Assembly: GCA_016584305.1 (NCBI GenBank)
Contig: JACEEZ010019814.1
Location: 150,001 to 214,000, forward strand
Source: Chionoecetes opilio
Taxonomy: Eukaryota > Arthropoda > Malacostraca > Decapoda > Majidae
Direction: 5' to 3'
Length of the DNA: 64,000 bases
A program made the position numbers and the translations under genes. The notes beneath the pieces are model-generated. The model saw only the letters and a program-made list of their open reading frames with translations, had not been told where the DNA came from and searched no databases. Shown in pieces: positions 1 to 13,300 of the stretch; the first letter of the stretch is position 1; each line of letters begins with the position of its first letter.

Positions 1-1135
1 CGGTTTCCTGCTTGGTTGCTAACACCTGTCCGCGCGACACTGGGGGGGTGGCAGGTGTAGGGCAGGTGGAGGGGGTGGTATGGTGAAGGGGAGGTGGAGG
101 TGGTGGTATGGTGGAGGGGAGGTGGAGGGGAGGGGGTGGGGGATTCGCCACTGCGCCACTCCATCAGGAAATTGGCAATGAGTAGTTGGGTGACGCCAAG
201 TCTAACTCTACTAACACAATGACGCTGTCTTTTTTGTCGAGTTGAGGCCTGATTATTGATGTATATTCCTGTTATGATAGCCATTTAACGTCATGAATAG
301 CTGTCATGATATGCGATGCGAATGATGTAGGATCGAGCATGTTATATCGCAGATCAATAGAGATGCCCGACACTTTTTATTTGCCTATACAGCCCACCTA
401 TCACATTAGACTGATCGAGGTAGGTATATATATGCCATTCTACATATGCATTATCAGTATTCTTACACGCGTATATGACCGTAGCTAATGATATACGTAT
501 GTCGCTATAATTACTCTGTACGGTACCGTAGATATACGGCACAGTTAATTAGTATTCGTACAAGCGACATGCCCTCAATGAGATGTCGATAACCGCAGAC
601 ACGTACGCCACATCTTCAGGCAAACATATCCTCAATATTTGTAAAGTGACTAATATATTCAGCATGTTTAAATATATGGGAAAACAACTTTATGGAATGA
701 ATTCTTACCGTACATGCAGCGATGATATCATAGCGTATACATCACAAGGATTTCAGTAAGATATATTTGATAAGTGAAGGATTACTTGTGAGTTTTGATA
801 CTCAGAATGCAAATAAATGCTGTTCACTGAGCACATTGGACCTTTTTTCTCCACATTAAAAATATGAAAAACTGGGAAAAGTTAAAGTGCTGTCGATCCT
901 TTGTCGATCATTTAGTATAAGGGAATAAAGGCTTGGATGGATAAATCTCAAGTTGAGTTTGGCGGGCAAGGAGGCGGCAGGCAGCCCTCCCTCTGGTGAC
1001 AGCTTCTGCAAGTTCCAAAAGTAAATAGTCAATATGCGGATCTCAACAGAGGTGTCATGATGAAACCTTTTATCTCCATTTCTAGATCCCTGCTTTAGTG
1101 ATTAGCGATTTTGCCACACCCATGGAAGCCTGAAT
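1..1135. other. Upstream flank of spg; G-rich repeat at its left end
   Basis: Positions about 45-142 are a GGTGGAGG/GGTGGTATGGT-type G-rich repeat that could form G-quadruplexes. From 143 to 1135 the DNA is unique-looking and AT-rich. It must hold the 5' UTR or an intron of the 5' UTR before the ATG at 1136, but I see no TATA box or initiator that I would defend. Confidence 0.4.
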
Positions 1136-3207
1136 ATGTGGACACCAACCAAGAACCAGAAGTTTGGTGTCGGTGAGTACCTAATGGGCTGATGGGCGGG
1201 ATTGTTACTGGGAACCTCAAATGTCAGTTCCTGTGTACCAGTGTTGTGTTACGTGATAGCCTTGGTGGGGGGTATTCCTGGACGCAGTTTGTACTTTTAA
1301 GCTTCCAGTGGTCGCCTGATTATGTGATGCATTGTACACAGGAGTTCTGGTCCTGGAGGTCACTTGGGTCCTCACACAATGTCCCTGTTAGCCCTCATGT
1401 ATGTTGTGTGCCATAAAGACTATTGGGTAATTCGCAGAAAGAGGTTCTCAAGTAAATTTTGAAGGAAAATGAGTTTTCTGGTGTGATGGGATTCTACTGA
1501 TTCGACCAAAGAAAAATATGTCCACATAGCATAGTGTAGGTAACTATGCTGATGTTGAAAGGTTAATGTTAGGATTAAAAAAAATTGAAATGAGTGTCAG
1601 ATAGATATTTGTGAATTGTTACTGTGAAGGCCCAACAAGTGGAGAGAGGAGAAGAGAGGGTGGAGACCATCAGTGAAGTGGAGGAGATGGTAGGTTGTGG
1701 CCATATAGAGATAAAGGGTGGAGATGAGTGGATGGAACATGCATAAAACTTTGAAGTACAAAATAATGTGTCAATGGATCGACTAAAGAAGACATGGGGT
1801 GAGATTCTAAGGAAGTACCCAGGAAATAGAAATAGTTAATCATGCAGTTTGTTGAGCTGCCATCAAGTAGCTTTTGAGTGGCTCGTATAAATACTGAATA
1901 TGTCCCTCAAAAATATTATGATGACTTTGTACTGTACATATATTACTACAGCATTCTGGTAACTAATAATGTGGTGCGTTCGATGTGGTGCATTCAGACT
2001 AGGCAGTTGGTGCATTTGGACTATGAAGTTGGTGCATTCAGGCAATGGTGCATTAAGTCTATTTTTCCTGTACAAGATTAGATCACTTATATAATGCAGA
2101 AACTTTCTCTTTCAGCAATCCACAATTTTCACCATGAGGCAATCCCACAAACCCTTCACCTTGACGTTGGGGAGACGGTTCAGGTGTTGGAGGAGTGTGC
2201 TGGTGAGTGTCCTCCATCAAGCTTATCAATCAAGCTTATCAATTATCATCAAGCTCCATGTCCTTAAGTCACACCTACCCATGACTTTCTAGAAGAGGAA
2301 AGACATCTGCCATTCCGTTATTGTCAATGTAACACCTTGTGACAACAAAACTCTTATCTATTATAACTGCACTTCATATTTTCTTAGAAATCAGCAGAAT
2401 AATCAAGATAATGAAGCAAAGTGTGATGTTAGTGTATCAGACTGGATACAATTATTATAATTTCTTTACTTTCATTACAATACAATTTCAATACTGTACT
2501 TTCAAGGCTTAAGCAATGAGGAAATAAAACTTACTACCAGAACAAATATTGTTTTACATTGTGTTACTAGTATTGTAATACATTAAATCATCTTTTTATT
2601 ACAAGTAATTTTAAAGACATATGTAAGTTCTAAGTGAAGTACATATATGATTTTATATATTGTACGTATATATATTTCAGAGTTTTTCGTAATTTTTTAG
2701 AAATTGCAGCTGCTATTGATTGATATTAAACTTGTTAACATTTCTAGGATGGTACAGAGGGTTTTCAACACGCAGCAGAAATGTAAAGGGTATATTTCCT
2801 GCCCAGTTTATCTACCTGAAGCCATTCAGGATTGACAATGAAGGGTAAGTTAAAAAATGTAGTGGTCTATTTTCACTGTGGAACAAATATCCTAACCCAT
2901 TGTACATTGATTTATAGCATGATATGAAGGTCTGGTAACAAAATGAGGAGCCTTGTTTTCATACTGATTCATCAATACTGATAATATGAAGTTCCTCACT
3001 TTCTTGTAATTTATGCCCACTAACTGATAGATTAGCTCATATCACTTTTGTGAGCCATTTACTGCATGGTTTTTCCACACCCTTGTTCTCACCCCAAGGT
3101 TCATCCACAGGTTATACGAGACAGTCACCCCAGTAGACGACCCAGTTGTCCAAGAGGCGGCATCAGTTATACGAGAATGGGGGCAAATATGGAAAAACCT
3201 TTATGTA
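1136..3207 (+). CDS. spg: spg exons 1-4: start codon and SH3 domain
   Basis: Exons 1136-1172, 2116-2202, 2748-2844 and 3111-3207, joined in phases 1, 1, 2, 0. They encode the N-terminus and an SH3 fold at about residues 11-70. SH3 hallmarks visible are AIHNF in place of [19 protein letters not shown] and [10 protein letters not shown]. The stretch [11 protein letters not shown]...[12 protein letters not shown] follows, which is the conserved start of the helical region after the SH3. In DOCK-A/B proteins this SH3 contacts DHR-2 in the resting state and ELMO in the active complex (family knowledge). Confidence 0.93.
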
Positions 3208-4267
3208 GTAAGTCTAATATTATCTTACCTATCAAGTTAATTAGTTATCTTACTATTCTGAGATGTGACTGAAAACAGCTTACTTCAGGCAAATCCATGT
3301 GTCTGTTTCTGAGACTAACTTTACTCTTGGAAAAGGAAAGGGAGTAACTAAAGAATCTGATTTGATCTCGTCTAATCTAATAATATAAGAATTTAGCTAC
3401 TCCCTCTACCTTTTCAAGAATAATGTTAGTCTCGGAAACTGATATGCGGACTTGCATGGTTGTATGCACATTCATAGTATGTCAGTATCCAAGACCAACG
3501 TTACTCTTGGAAAGGCAGAGGGAGCAGCTAAAGAATCACTCATAGATAATCTATTCTAGGGATATGCTTATGAAACCAGAGCTTTTCAAATGCAATACTC
3601 ATGTCATGATCATCCTTTTTCCTCACCTAATTATAAATAGTTGCTTGAAAGAATGCTAACTGGATGATGTCAGAATAATGCACGTATATTATAGATAAAA
3701 TAGATCATGTCAGGAAATGTGCACCATCCTTTGAAAACTAACGTACTGTATTTAGCCACAAATACCTTTGTACTGGACACTTAACCAGTCTTGATTCTTA
3801 ACCAGGATTGATTCAAAGTCTATTTAAGAAGGTGGAGATTTTATGCTCAGTGTTCCAGTAGCATAAGGCTGGAAGCTGCTGGTAAAGGTGTGGCTAATGG
3901 GATTACAAGTTCCTAACACACAAAAAATTCTCAATTACAGCAGCTTGGGACTCCAAATGGGGAGCAGGAGTTGTGGGATGCTGTCCGCAAGGCCATGATG
4001 GACGTGGCCGACTGGCGGAAGCAGCTCATCACCGGAACCCTGACGTCAGACCAGATCACGCAACTCAAGATGAAAATCACACAAAAAATCGATTGGGGAA
4101 ACAGGTAATTTTTTTTTCATTTCAAGTAATATTTTACTAATATCTAATATGACTAGTAACTCGAAAGAATTGGTAATGGATGTAAGCTGAGGAGTTGTGA
4201 CCTTAAAATCCTGGCAGGGGTAGAAGCTGAGCTGGCAATCCTTCTCTTTGTAGATGTGTAGATGTGG

Positions 4268-4351
<84 letters not shown>

Positions 4352-7300
4352 ACTATCTAGGTGTCATTGTAAGAGTAATAGATTTATATAATTGATCGAT
4401 AATGCTATTGATAAGATTTAAAATTGTAAGACCTTTCAGGATAGTTAAGCTTTACATTTGGACTGTACCATCTTTCAGGAAGCTTGGGCTGGACCTGGTG
4501 CCCCGTGTGGAGGGGGAGATGGTGGACCCCGACGCCGTGAGTGTGGTGGAGCTGCATCGGGTGGTAAGTGGTCACAGCACTTGATGTCATGTTTATCCAC
4601 TTGTTTTTTATTTACTTATGACCTGGAATGGCATAGAAGTTTGGAAGATTTCTCTGTTATTCTCATCACATCGTGTTATAAGTTGGTATGTATATGGTTA
4701 TTGTTTGTTTTGAATAGAACAACCACATATTATGTGCTGGGAATTACCTTTACTCCATGAAAAAGAGTGAGGGTTAAGTGTAATTACTGAATGATTATAA
4801 TTAGTTATTACATTTTTTGGGGTGTGGTCTTTGTGTGAGTAGTTAGAGTTCCGCCTGAACGGAGACGTTGAGGGATATACATTGGGTTGGCCGCAGTCTC
4901 GCACCGGCCGCCGTAGCACAAGTGTACTGTAATAAAGCACCACTCTTGGGGTTGCTGCCCCCCACCTAGGTCAGGACCAATGTCTATGTTAGGTTAGTGA
5001 ACTAGCTGAAAGGGGGTCTGAGGGGGCGCTGCTTCCCCCCAGTTAGGTCAGGTTACATAACCAATGTCCATGTACAGTATTGTATTAAGCCGCAGTATTT
5101 ATTATATAAGTTTAATTCATGACCTAATTTTCATCATGTATATTGACCTGGTACTTTTGCCTTGCAGCATGCTCAGAGTGCTGAGGCCTCCCAGTCACAT
5201 TCTCATTCTCAGGTGAGTCCAGCTCTTGATCAACATGCTCCCTACTAAGTAAGCACAGTATACTATAGGATAAATAACTTGTTTTAAGGGAAAAAAATTG
5301 CAAAAGTTTATGAAATATAACATGTATGCTTTTGTGTATCCTGCAGGGGTTTAGTACTCTGGCTAAGAAGAAGGAGAGGAAAAAGATGCTGAGCCATCAC
5401 CTGTTCTTCTGTATGCGAGACTTTTCATACCATTTAGGGGAAGATGCGGAGGTGTTTTTTTCACTGTATGATTCACAGAAAGGGAAGTTCATCAGGTAAT
5501 TATCTATAATAATATAAGCGAAAGTGTGTGTGTCTGTCTGTCTGTCTGTCTGTCTGTATGTCTGTCTGTCTGTCTGTCTGCGATAGGTGCCACCCCCTGT
5601 GGCGGAATCCCATTATATTGCACATTTTTGGAACCAGGTTGAGCAGGGGAAGGTTTTAAGCCCACTTATAGGATGATCCGATCACTTTTTTTCTTTTTTA
5701 GCGAGAATTGTGAAAAAAAAGTGAGTTGCGAGAATTGAGGAAACCTTGATGTAGGGTGATGGGTAATGGGTGAGTGAATGGTGTGAAGGGTGGGGTGATG
5801 GGTGAGGGAATAGGTGGGGGGTGATGGGTTATGGGTGAGTGAATGGGTGTGTGGTGATGGGTAATGGGTGAGTGAATGGGTGGGGGGTGATGGGTAATGG
5901 GTGAGTGAATGGGTGGGGGGTGATGAGTAATGGGTGAGGGAATGGGTTGGGGGTGATGTGAATGGGTTGGCGTTAATACATACATTTCTACGTCCATGAT
6001 TTCAGGAAAGCTAGAAGGGGCTATCTGGAGAGTCTGTGTTTGGTGGGCCAAAGGCCCACCAAACACAGGTGGTGGGCCGAAGGCCCACCAATAGCCCTCT
6101 GCAGGAGCTAGCCGCAAAGCCGCCCTCCGGGCGGCTTTGCGGCTAGTATACCCATAAATGTTGAATGCATGCGTATGCGTGGTTTAATGTATCTGCAGGT
6201 GAAGTTGACTAATATTATGTTTTTGATCATTCATTATTTTAAAGATGTGTTTTTCTTTTTCAGTGAAAGATTTCTAGTCAAGCTATCTAAGGAAGGATTT
6301 TCTAATTATGTAGAAAAAATTCATTGCAACTGCACCATATTCACAGTAAGTGGAAGGCCCATTGTTTCAATTTGCTTAGGGATTGGTTGGATTTAGATGT
6401 ACATATTGGAACATAAAACAATATGGTGAATTTTCTAAACGTTTTTGATGAATGATTCCATAGTAACTCAATGAATGTTGTCTTATTATTGGGAGTTTAG
6501 ATAATGCATTGCTAGGTTGCCTACTGCATGTATGTAACATGTATCATACACTTTTGTTGCACTATTTCAGGATCTGGGAAGTGGTGATCTGGTGTCTGAC
6601 TTGTATATCGCTGCCCATGTTGTGAGAGTTGGAAGGATGCTCTTCTCAGAGTCTGTCAAGAAGAACTCAACTCACAATTACCGCAGACCTTATGGAGTGG
6701 CTGTGTTCAGATTAGCTCAGACAGTGCTGCAAGGAGGAGAAGGAGAGGTATATGTGATGGTTTCTGTTATTAAATTTGATGATGTTTGAATTTCCATGTT
6801 TAAATGTTATATTGTCAGTGAAAATATGTCAATAAAGTGTTACATTTGTTATTTTGAAATAAGTTATCTAACATGTTTTTGATACTTTCCTCAAACAGGT
6901 CGAAGTGACGGGAAAACTCTTTACATCCGATGAGAAGGACTTCTGGCAATTACCAGAATTAATCATAAAAAAACAGACTAACAAATGCAACATATTGTCC
7001 AATAATGCTAGCTATGGTGAGTTTTCTTTTTCTTTTAGCATTATTAGCAAAATTTCCTCAGCATAGATAGCATACAGGATGTAGCAACCCCTACATGATC
7101 TATACTACTCTGTGGTGTAGTCAGCCTGGAGGGTCAGCCATCCTGCCAGCCCCAAGACACTGGGTGTAGAGTGCACGTCTCCGTATTCCCTGCATACCAT
7201 ACCAGGCAATTAAAAGGAATGAGGGTGCAGAGTTGGAATGCTTCCCCTGGCAGCCATTTCTTTTGAAGAAAAAAGTAGAAATCTATTTTGGTGTGTGCCA

Positions 7301-10300
7301 CTCCACTTGTTTGGGAGAAGAGCAATTTTATAAGAAAAACACAGGATTTATTTCTAGTAAAAAAAGGTTGCAATGTCTCTGGTCATCTTTTTTTCATTTA
7401 TTTCCAAGATTTGTTGACATTAAGTGATTAAGACTGATGCAAGTAAACATGTGACTTGTCATGCAAAATTATGATGTTTTGAGATTAATGATCTTTTTTC
7501 TCCCTAGGGCTGGTAGTGAGTGTCAAGATGGTCCATGGAGAACTAGAACAAGCCACTAAGGAGAATCCCCTTTTGCTCAAGAATGTTTGTGTTACCAAAA
7601 AACTTGGTTTTTCTGATGTCATAATGCCCGGTGATGTCAGGTAGGTTGCAGAAAGCGTACTTGTATGTAGTTTTTATATGGCAGCAGCAGTTACCTTCAC
7701 CACAGTCGCAGCTTGTGCAACATTATATAACAATGTTCTTTAACATAATAGTGCACTTAGTAAAAACAAAGCAGTTTGTTGGTAGTTGGTAACAAAAATT
7801 TCCTTTTACAGAAATGATTTGTACATAACGTTGAACAGTGGGGAGTTTGAGAGGGGAGGCAAGTCTGTGGGGAAGAACATTGAGGTGTTGGTGCTGGCAC
7901 TGGACGCTGAGGGACACCCACTGCAGGTAATAGTGTGGTGCGACACCAGTATTTCCTTTGCCTGTGCAGTACTCATGATGAGGTATAGAGTGGTGCTATG
8001 GGATGCTATCAGACATGATGAGATATTTGTGGGGTACAACTAGGGCACTAGAGATGAGTTGCTTGTAAATACATCATAATTATGTCTCTTTTGTCAATCT
8101 TTTATGAAAGTGAAATCTCTTCGATTTGAAACTATAAATTTATAGGGGAACAAAAGTTGACATCTGAGAAATACTCATGCTTCCTTGTACAAAAAAATAC
8201 AGACGTCTCTTAAGATTCATGGGGCTTTTTGGATTAACACAAACATCTTTTGGGTTTCTTTTTGGATGACTCAATTAAAAGATAATGAAAAATTTATCTG
8301 TCCGTAGTATTAGCAGTCGTAGAATAATACTAGCAGTGCTACTAAGAAATGTGGGCATAAGATACACCAAGAGAAGATGTTTATGTGTAATATCAGAAAA
8401 ATGACGTTTCATTTCATTTTCAGTGCATATACAGTGGCATGGGCCATGAAGGCACTGTAGAGCATTCCTCCATGATCATGTACCACAACAATTCTCCACG
8501 GTGGAATGAGCGTCTCAAAGTGGCCATCCCCATTGACCAGTTTGCAGGGGCTCACCTCAGATTAGAATACAGCCATTGCTCAAGTAAGTTTTCTGTTGTG
8601 CTGGTAACACGGATTATGTTTATATGTCTATCTGTTTATAGATAACTATCTCTTTATGCACATGTAATTATATCTAAATGTGTGTGTGTATATTTTTCAT
8701 ACGTGGCCTTTTCTCTAAATGAAGAAATAAGTAAAAAAAAAAAATATATATCCATATGCCCGCATGTAGATGTATACATTGTTGTACTGGTAGTAAACTT
8801 CCCCCCTCCCCCATTTATTTTTTTTTTTTTGGTCAAATAGTGATGAGCTTATTTTACTTTTAATGCACTACATGATGTGTTTAATTAGTATATAATAAAA
8901 TCCTGTCATAATTCACCATTGCCAATACAAAGCAGTATGGGGTGTAAGGGAAAGAAGTACAGTGTTATAGGGTAATGTTGTGCCCGTTCTTATGATTTCA
9001 GCACGGGAAAAAAATGAGAAGAAATTTTTTGGATTCTCTTTCATCCGTCTGATGGATGACGAGGGGGGGGCCACCCTGCGCGACGGCTCCCACGAGCTGT
9101 GTGTGTACAAGTGTGACGAGCGGTCCCGCCTCGCCGACCCCATGGAGTACCTCACCATGCCCTACCTCTCTAAGGGAGCTGCTGATTGTGTCTACTCGCT
9201 ACCTTTCCAGCGATCTCCAAAAGAAATCATTATTATAGATACTCTTCTCTGCTCAACCAAACTTACTCAAAATGGTAAAGTAATTATTTTAGTAGATAAC
9301 CTATGCTTAATTGTGTTTTTTTTTTATATATTTTTTATTAATATTATAAATATTGCTCTGCTTCATCTCATCGTTGTGCACTTCATGTGTTCATAATTGA
9401 TGAAAAAATATATAGCACTGGATATGAACTTTCTGTATATACCATATAGACTACCTAGACTGTATGTACCATATAGACTACCTAGACTGTATGTACCATA
9501 TAGACTACCTAGACTGTATGTACCATATAGACTACCTAGACTGTATGTACCATATAGACTACCTAGACTGTATGTACCATATAGACTACCTAGACTGTAT
9601 GTACCATATAGACTACCTAGACTGTATGTCCATTAACACTAGATGTACTGTACCTTATGACTACCTAGACTGTATGTACGATAGGGTACCAGATGATGGC
9701 GTGCCACTTATTAAATTGTGTGGTCTGTCTCTTCAGTTGATGCTTGTCTTGTTGCGATGGGATTCACCCAGAAGGCATTGGCGAGACACTCTCCAGGTTG
9801 AACCGGGTTGACGGCGCCGAGACAGTCAAGTTCCTACAAGATGTGCTGGATGCATTGTTTGCCATGTTCTCGACGGATGATGGGAATTCCACACAGTATT
9901 CAGGCCATGTCTTCCAGTCCCTGGTAAGGCTCTTCAGTATTGCAGACTTTTTTAGAGAAGTTTTAGAATGATGTGAATGAGTGCTTGGTGATGTTTGAGT
10001 ACCATACATTTAATGCTGAATATAGTTAACAAGCTAATCCCACTGTAACTACCACACTCACACTTATCTCCTTTTTCTTTACACACCGAGACTATAGCTG
10101 TCTTTTTCCAGTCTTGATACACTCTTTGAATCTTTGTTGAGTGTTATTTTTTGTATGGATTTTGTCATTTAATTATCTAATGTATTTTCATGCAGGTCGA
10201 CATATTCAGCCTCCTAGAGGACAGTAAATTGAACACTTCAAGCCTGTCATGGACGCATACATCACAGGACATTTTGCTGCCGCCCTTGTTTACAAGTATG

Positions 10301-13300
10301 TATTTATGCAACTCATTGAATTAATCTAAGTAGGCAAATTATTATAGTCACCACAACACTATAAACCTGATGTCTGGTTTTTTGTTGTTGCATGTAGTTT
10401 GTGAAATTATGACTCAATAAGTTGCATTTAGCCCCTTGAGGCCCAGAACGTAATTTCCATTGTAATTTGGCTATCATTAGACGATTTTTAGTGAATATAA
10501 ACAATATGAAATAGATATGACCTGTTTAGTATCCTTGTCCACTAACTAATTTGGTATATTCAGTTACTTATAATAATTTTATGGCTCAACAACAGACAAT
10601 TTTTTATAGCAAAGGAAAAAACTGGGCGTGAAGGGGTTAGTAGTCTGAATTAACACTGACTCTTTGTGTTCCCATGTGCCAGGGGCCTCATCAGCTGCGT
10701 CAAGCACTTGTCAGACCTCTGCCCTCCCACGGAGAAGCAGGAACCTATCATCAGATGCTTTCGTTCCCTGGAATATATTTTCAAATTCATCATCCAATCA
10801 AGATTACTCTTTGCAAGGGCAACAGGAGGACAAAACGAAGATTCCTTTAGAGTGGATGTGGACTCTTTATTTGAGTCATTTGCTCGCATGCTGAATATGA
10901 ACCTTGATAATATTGAGGCTTCACAGGTAAATCTTGTGATAAAATAGAGTTGTGTGTGTGCATAATCGCAAAATATTTAGGATGATTCAACTTAAATTGG
11001 AGTCTTTATAGATATGATAGTGACGTGTTGTAGTGATTGGAGTTGCAATGACTCGTAAGTTGCTGCTGGAATTAAATATTTTTTTTAACACCTTTGCATC
11101 CCTATGTACAGATGACACTCTTAGAACACCTACAAGGAACGTGTGACCAACTGAGTCGAGTCTTAACTCCAGGAGAAGTGGCCAATCATATCAATACTCT
11201 GTTTAATGCAACACCTGTGGAATCCTCGAGGATCATTACAAGAGCTAAGCTTCACGCCATGAAGAATGCAGTCAACTCTACAATTTTTGATGATGATGGT
11301 AAGCATATCAGTTTCTTAATTCATATTTAATCTCTCAAGTGTTAGCATCTTCAGAGAGGCATCTTACTTTTATTGTACTATTTTGTTTTTATTTGTAGAA
11401 TATACTTGGCAAAATGTGAACTCAAGTGTAAAATTTAACTTTCAAAGCTTAAGTCTTGGAAAATATTATATCATCATTTACAGCATTCGTCCTTTTACTA
11501 CATTTTGTTATTTTATATATTTATATTAGCCTAAGTCATCCACACATTTTTTTATTTAATTTTCAGCAAACCTTGAATTGTAATGACATTCACTTTACTT
11601 GTTAGCTGTCTTCAGGCACATATATGAGATCAAATTTACTTAATTTCAGGTTTTAAAGTAAGACAGGTATGAAAATAAGAACATAAGAAAATAATGAAGC
11701 TACAAAAGGCCGCGAGACCTACACGTGGTAGTTCCTGTAATGCTATTCTGCCAGTGCCTGTATGCTATTCGATTGTGTTGAGTTTCAGTCATTAATGTGT
11801 TATGCCTTCCATTTCCTTTGCAGAGGGTCGAGAGTTGCTGCTGCAAACCATCTGTACGCACCTGAGGCAGCATCTGGACAACCGGCAGGAGCTGAGCCTC
11901 TGTGCTCATGTGGTGCAGGACATCATTATTCTCACGCACAAACACACCAAAAGATATTCCTCCAACAAGGTAAGGGAAAAGTTGTGTTATGCTGAAGAAC
12001 ATGGTTGCTTTTAAAGTATCTAGAAGAGTGCATTATGCTTTTTCTGCTATTCTGGGAGGAAGTTTTACCATCTTAAGAATTTTTATGAATTGAAGGGTTT
12101 TATGAAACTGACAAGACTTTATTCATCTATTCAGGAAATTACTAAATGACAGTAAACTTGAACAGTCTATACTGGAGACTTGCTTTATGGAAACTTACCC
12201 AATTTAAAACTGTCAGAACTCAGCTGTGAACATATTTGAATGATGGTATGATATATTGCCATTAATGATTATATAAGGGACATTTAGAATGATATCGGCA
12301 ATGTTTCTTTATTGATTCAATTAATTGATTTTTTTTGTATATACATTAACAATTAATATAGGATAGGAATATATTTTATTGCAATGGAGAATAGATTATT
12401 ATCTCTTTGTAGAAAATGAATAGCCATGAAGTTCTTGATGGCTAATGTATCAACTTAATTTCAAGTCACTTTCTTCTCTTGCAGCTACCAGCAACCTTGC
12501 ATCAAGATGTGGAAGAGATCATGCTGACCTTGTTCAACGTCTTGGTTCAAGTGATTCTGACATTGGAGAGATCTGCACCCAGCTCAGTAAGCAAACTTTC
12601 CTTGTTGTACATCATTATATAATCTCTAGTGTAGATGCCAATATGGGTGACTCAACAAACTTTTTAATCATCAAGATCACAAGTGTCAATAGAAAGGCTT
12701 GACTGCAAATAAGTCATGATGATTGCTCAGCATTAACTGTACCTTTATTTAGTGAGGCAAAGGTATTTAAAGGTACCTGTAACTGTACCTGTTAACTGTA
12801 CCTTTATTTAGTAAGGTAAAGGTATTTAAAGGTACCTGTAACTGTACCTGTTAACTGTACCTTTATTTAGTAAGGCAAAGGTATTTAAAGGTATTTTACC
12901 TTTTTATAAGAACTTATATTTAGTAAATCTTCAGTTGTAAGCGAATCTTTCACAGCTTTAATGTTACCCTCAGTGGTATCAGCCTGATTGCATTATTCTA
13001 TAAGAAGTTAAAAGGTAGAAACAACCTATCACAGGTCTACAGTGTACCAGACAGTTCGTAATATAATGGTACTCATTACATCTAGTCTAGTCAATGCAGA
13101 TGCCTATTCCTTGGCAATCCTTCATGGGGGTGGCCATGGCAGAAGAGTCACCATCAGCACTGGTCCATGAATCTCATTGTCACACCTTCCTGTCCTCGCA
13201 TTCCTATATCCCTCTCCTTTTTTTTATTTTATAAGTATTATAATTTTTTTTTTTATATACTACATCACAAAGGACTGGCCGTGAGCCAAAAAAAAAAAAA

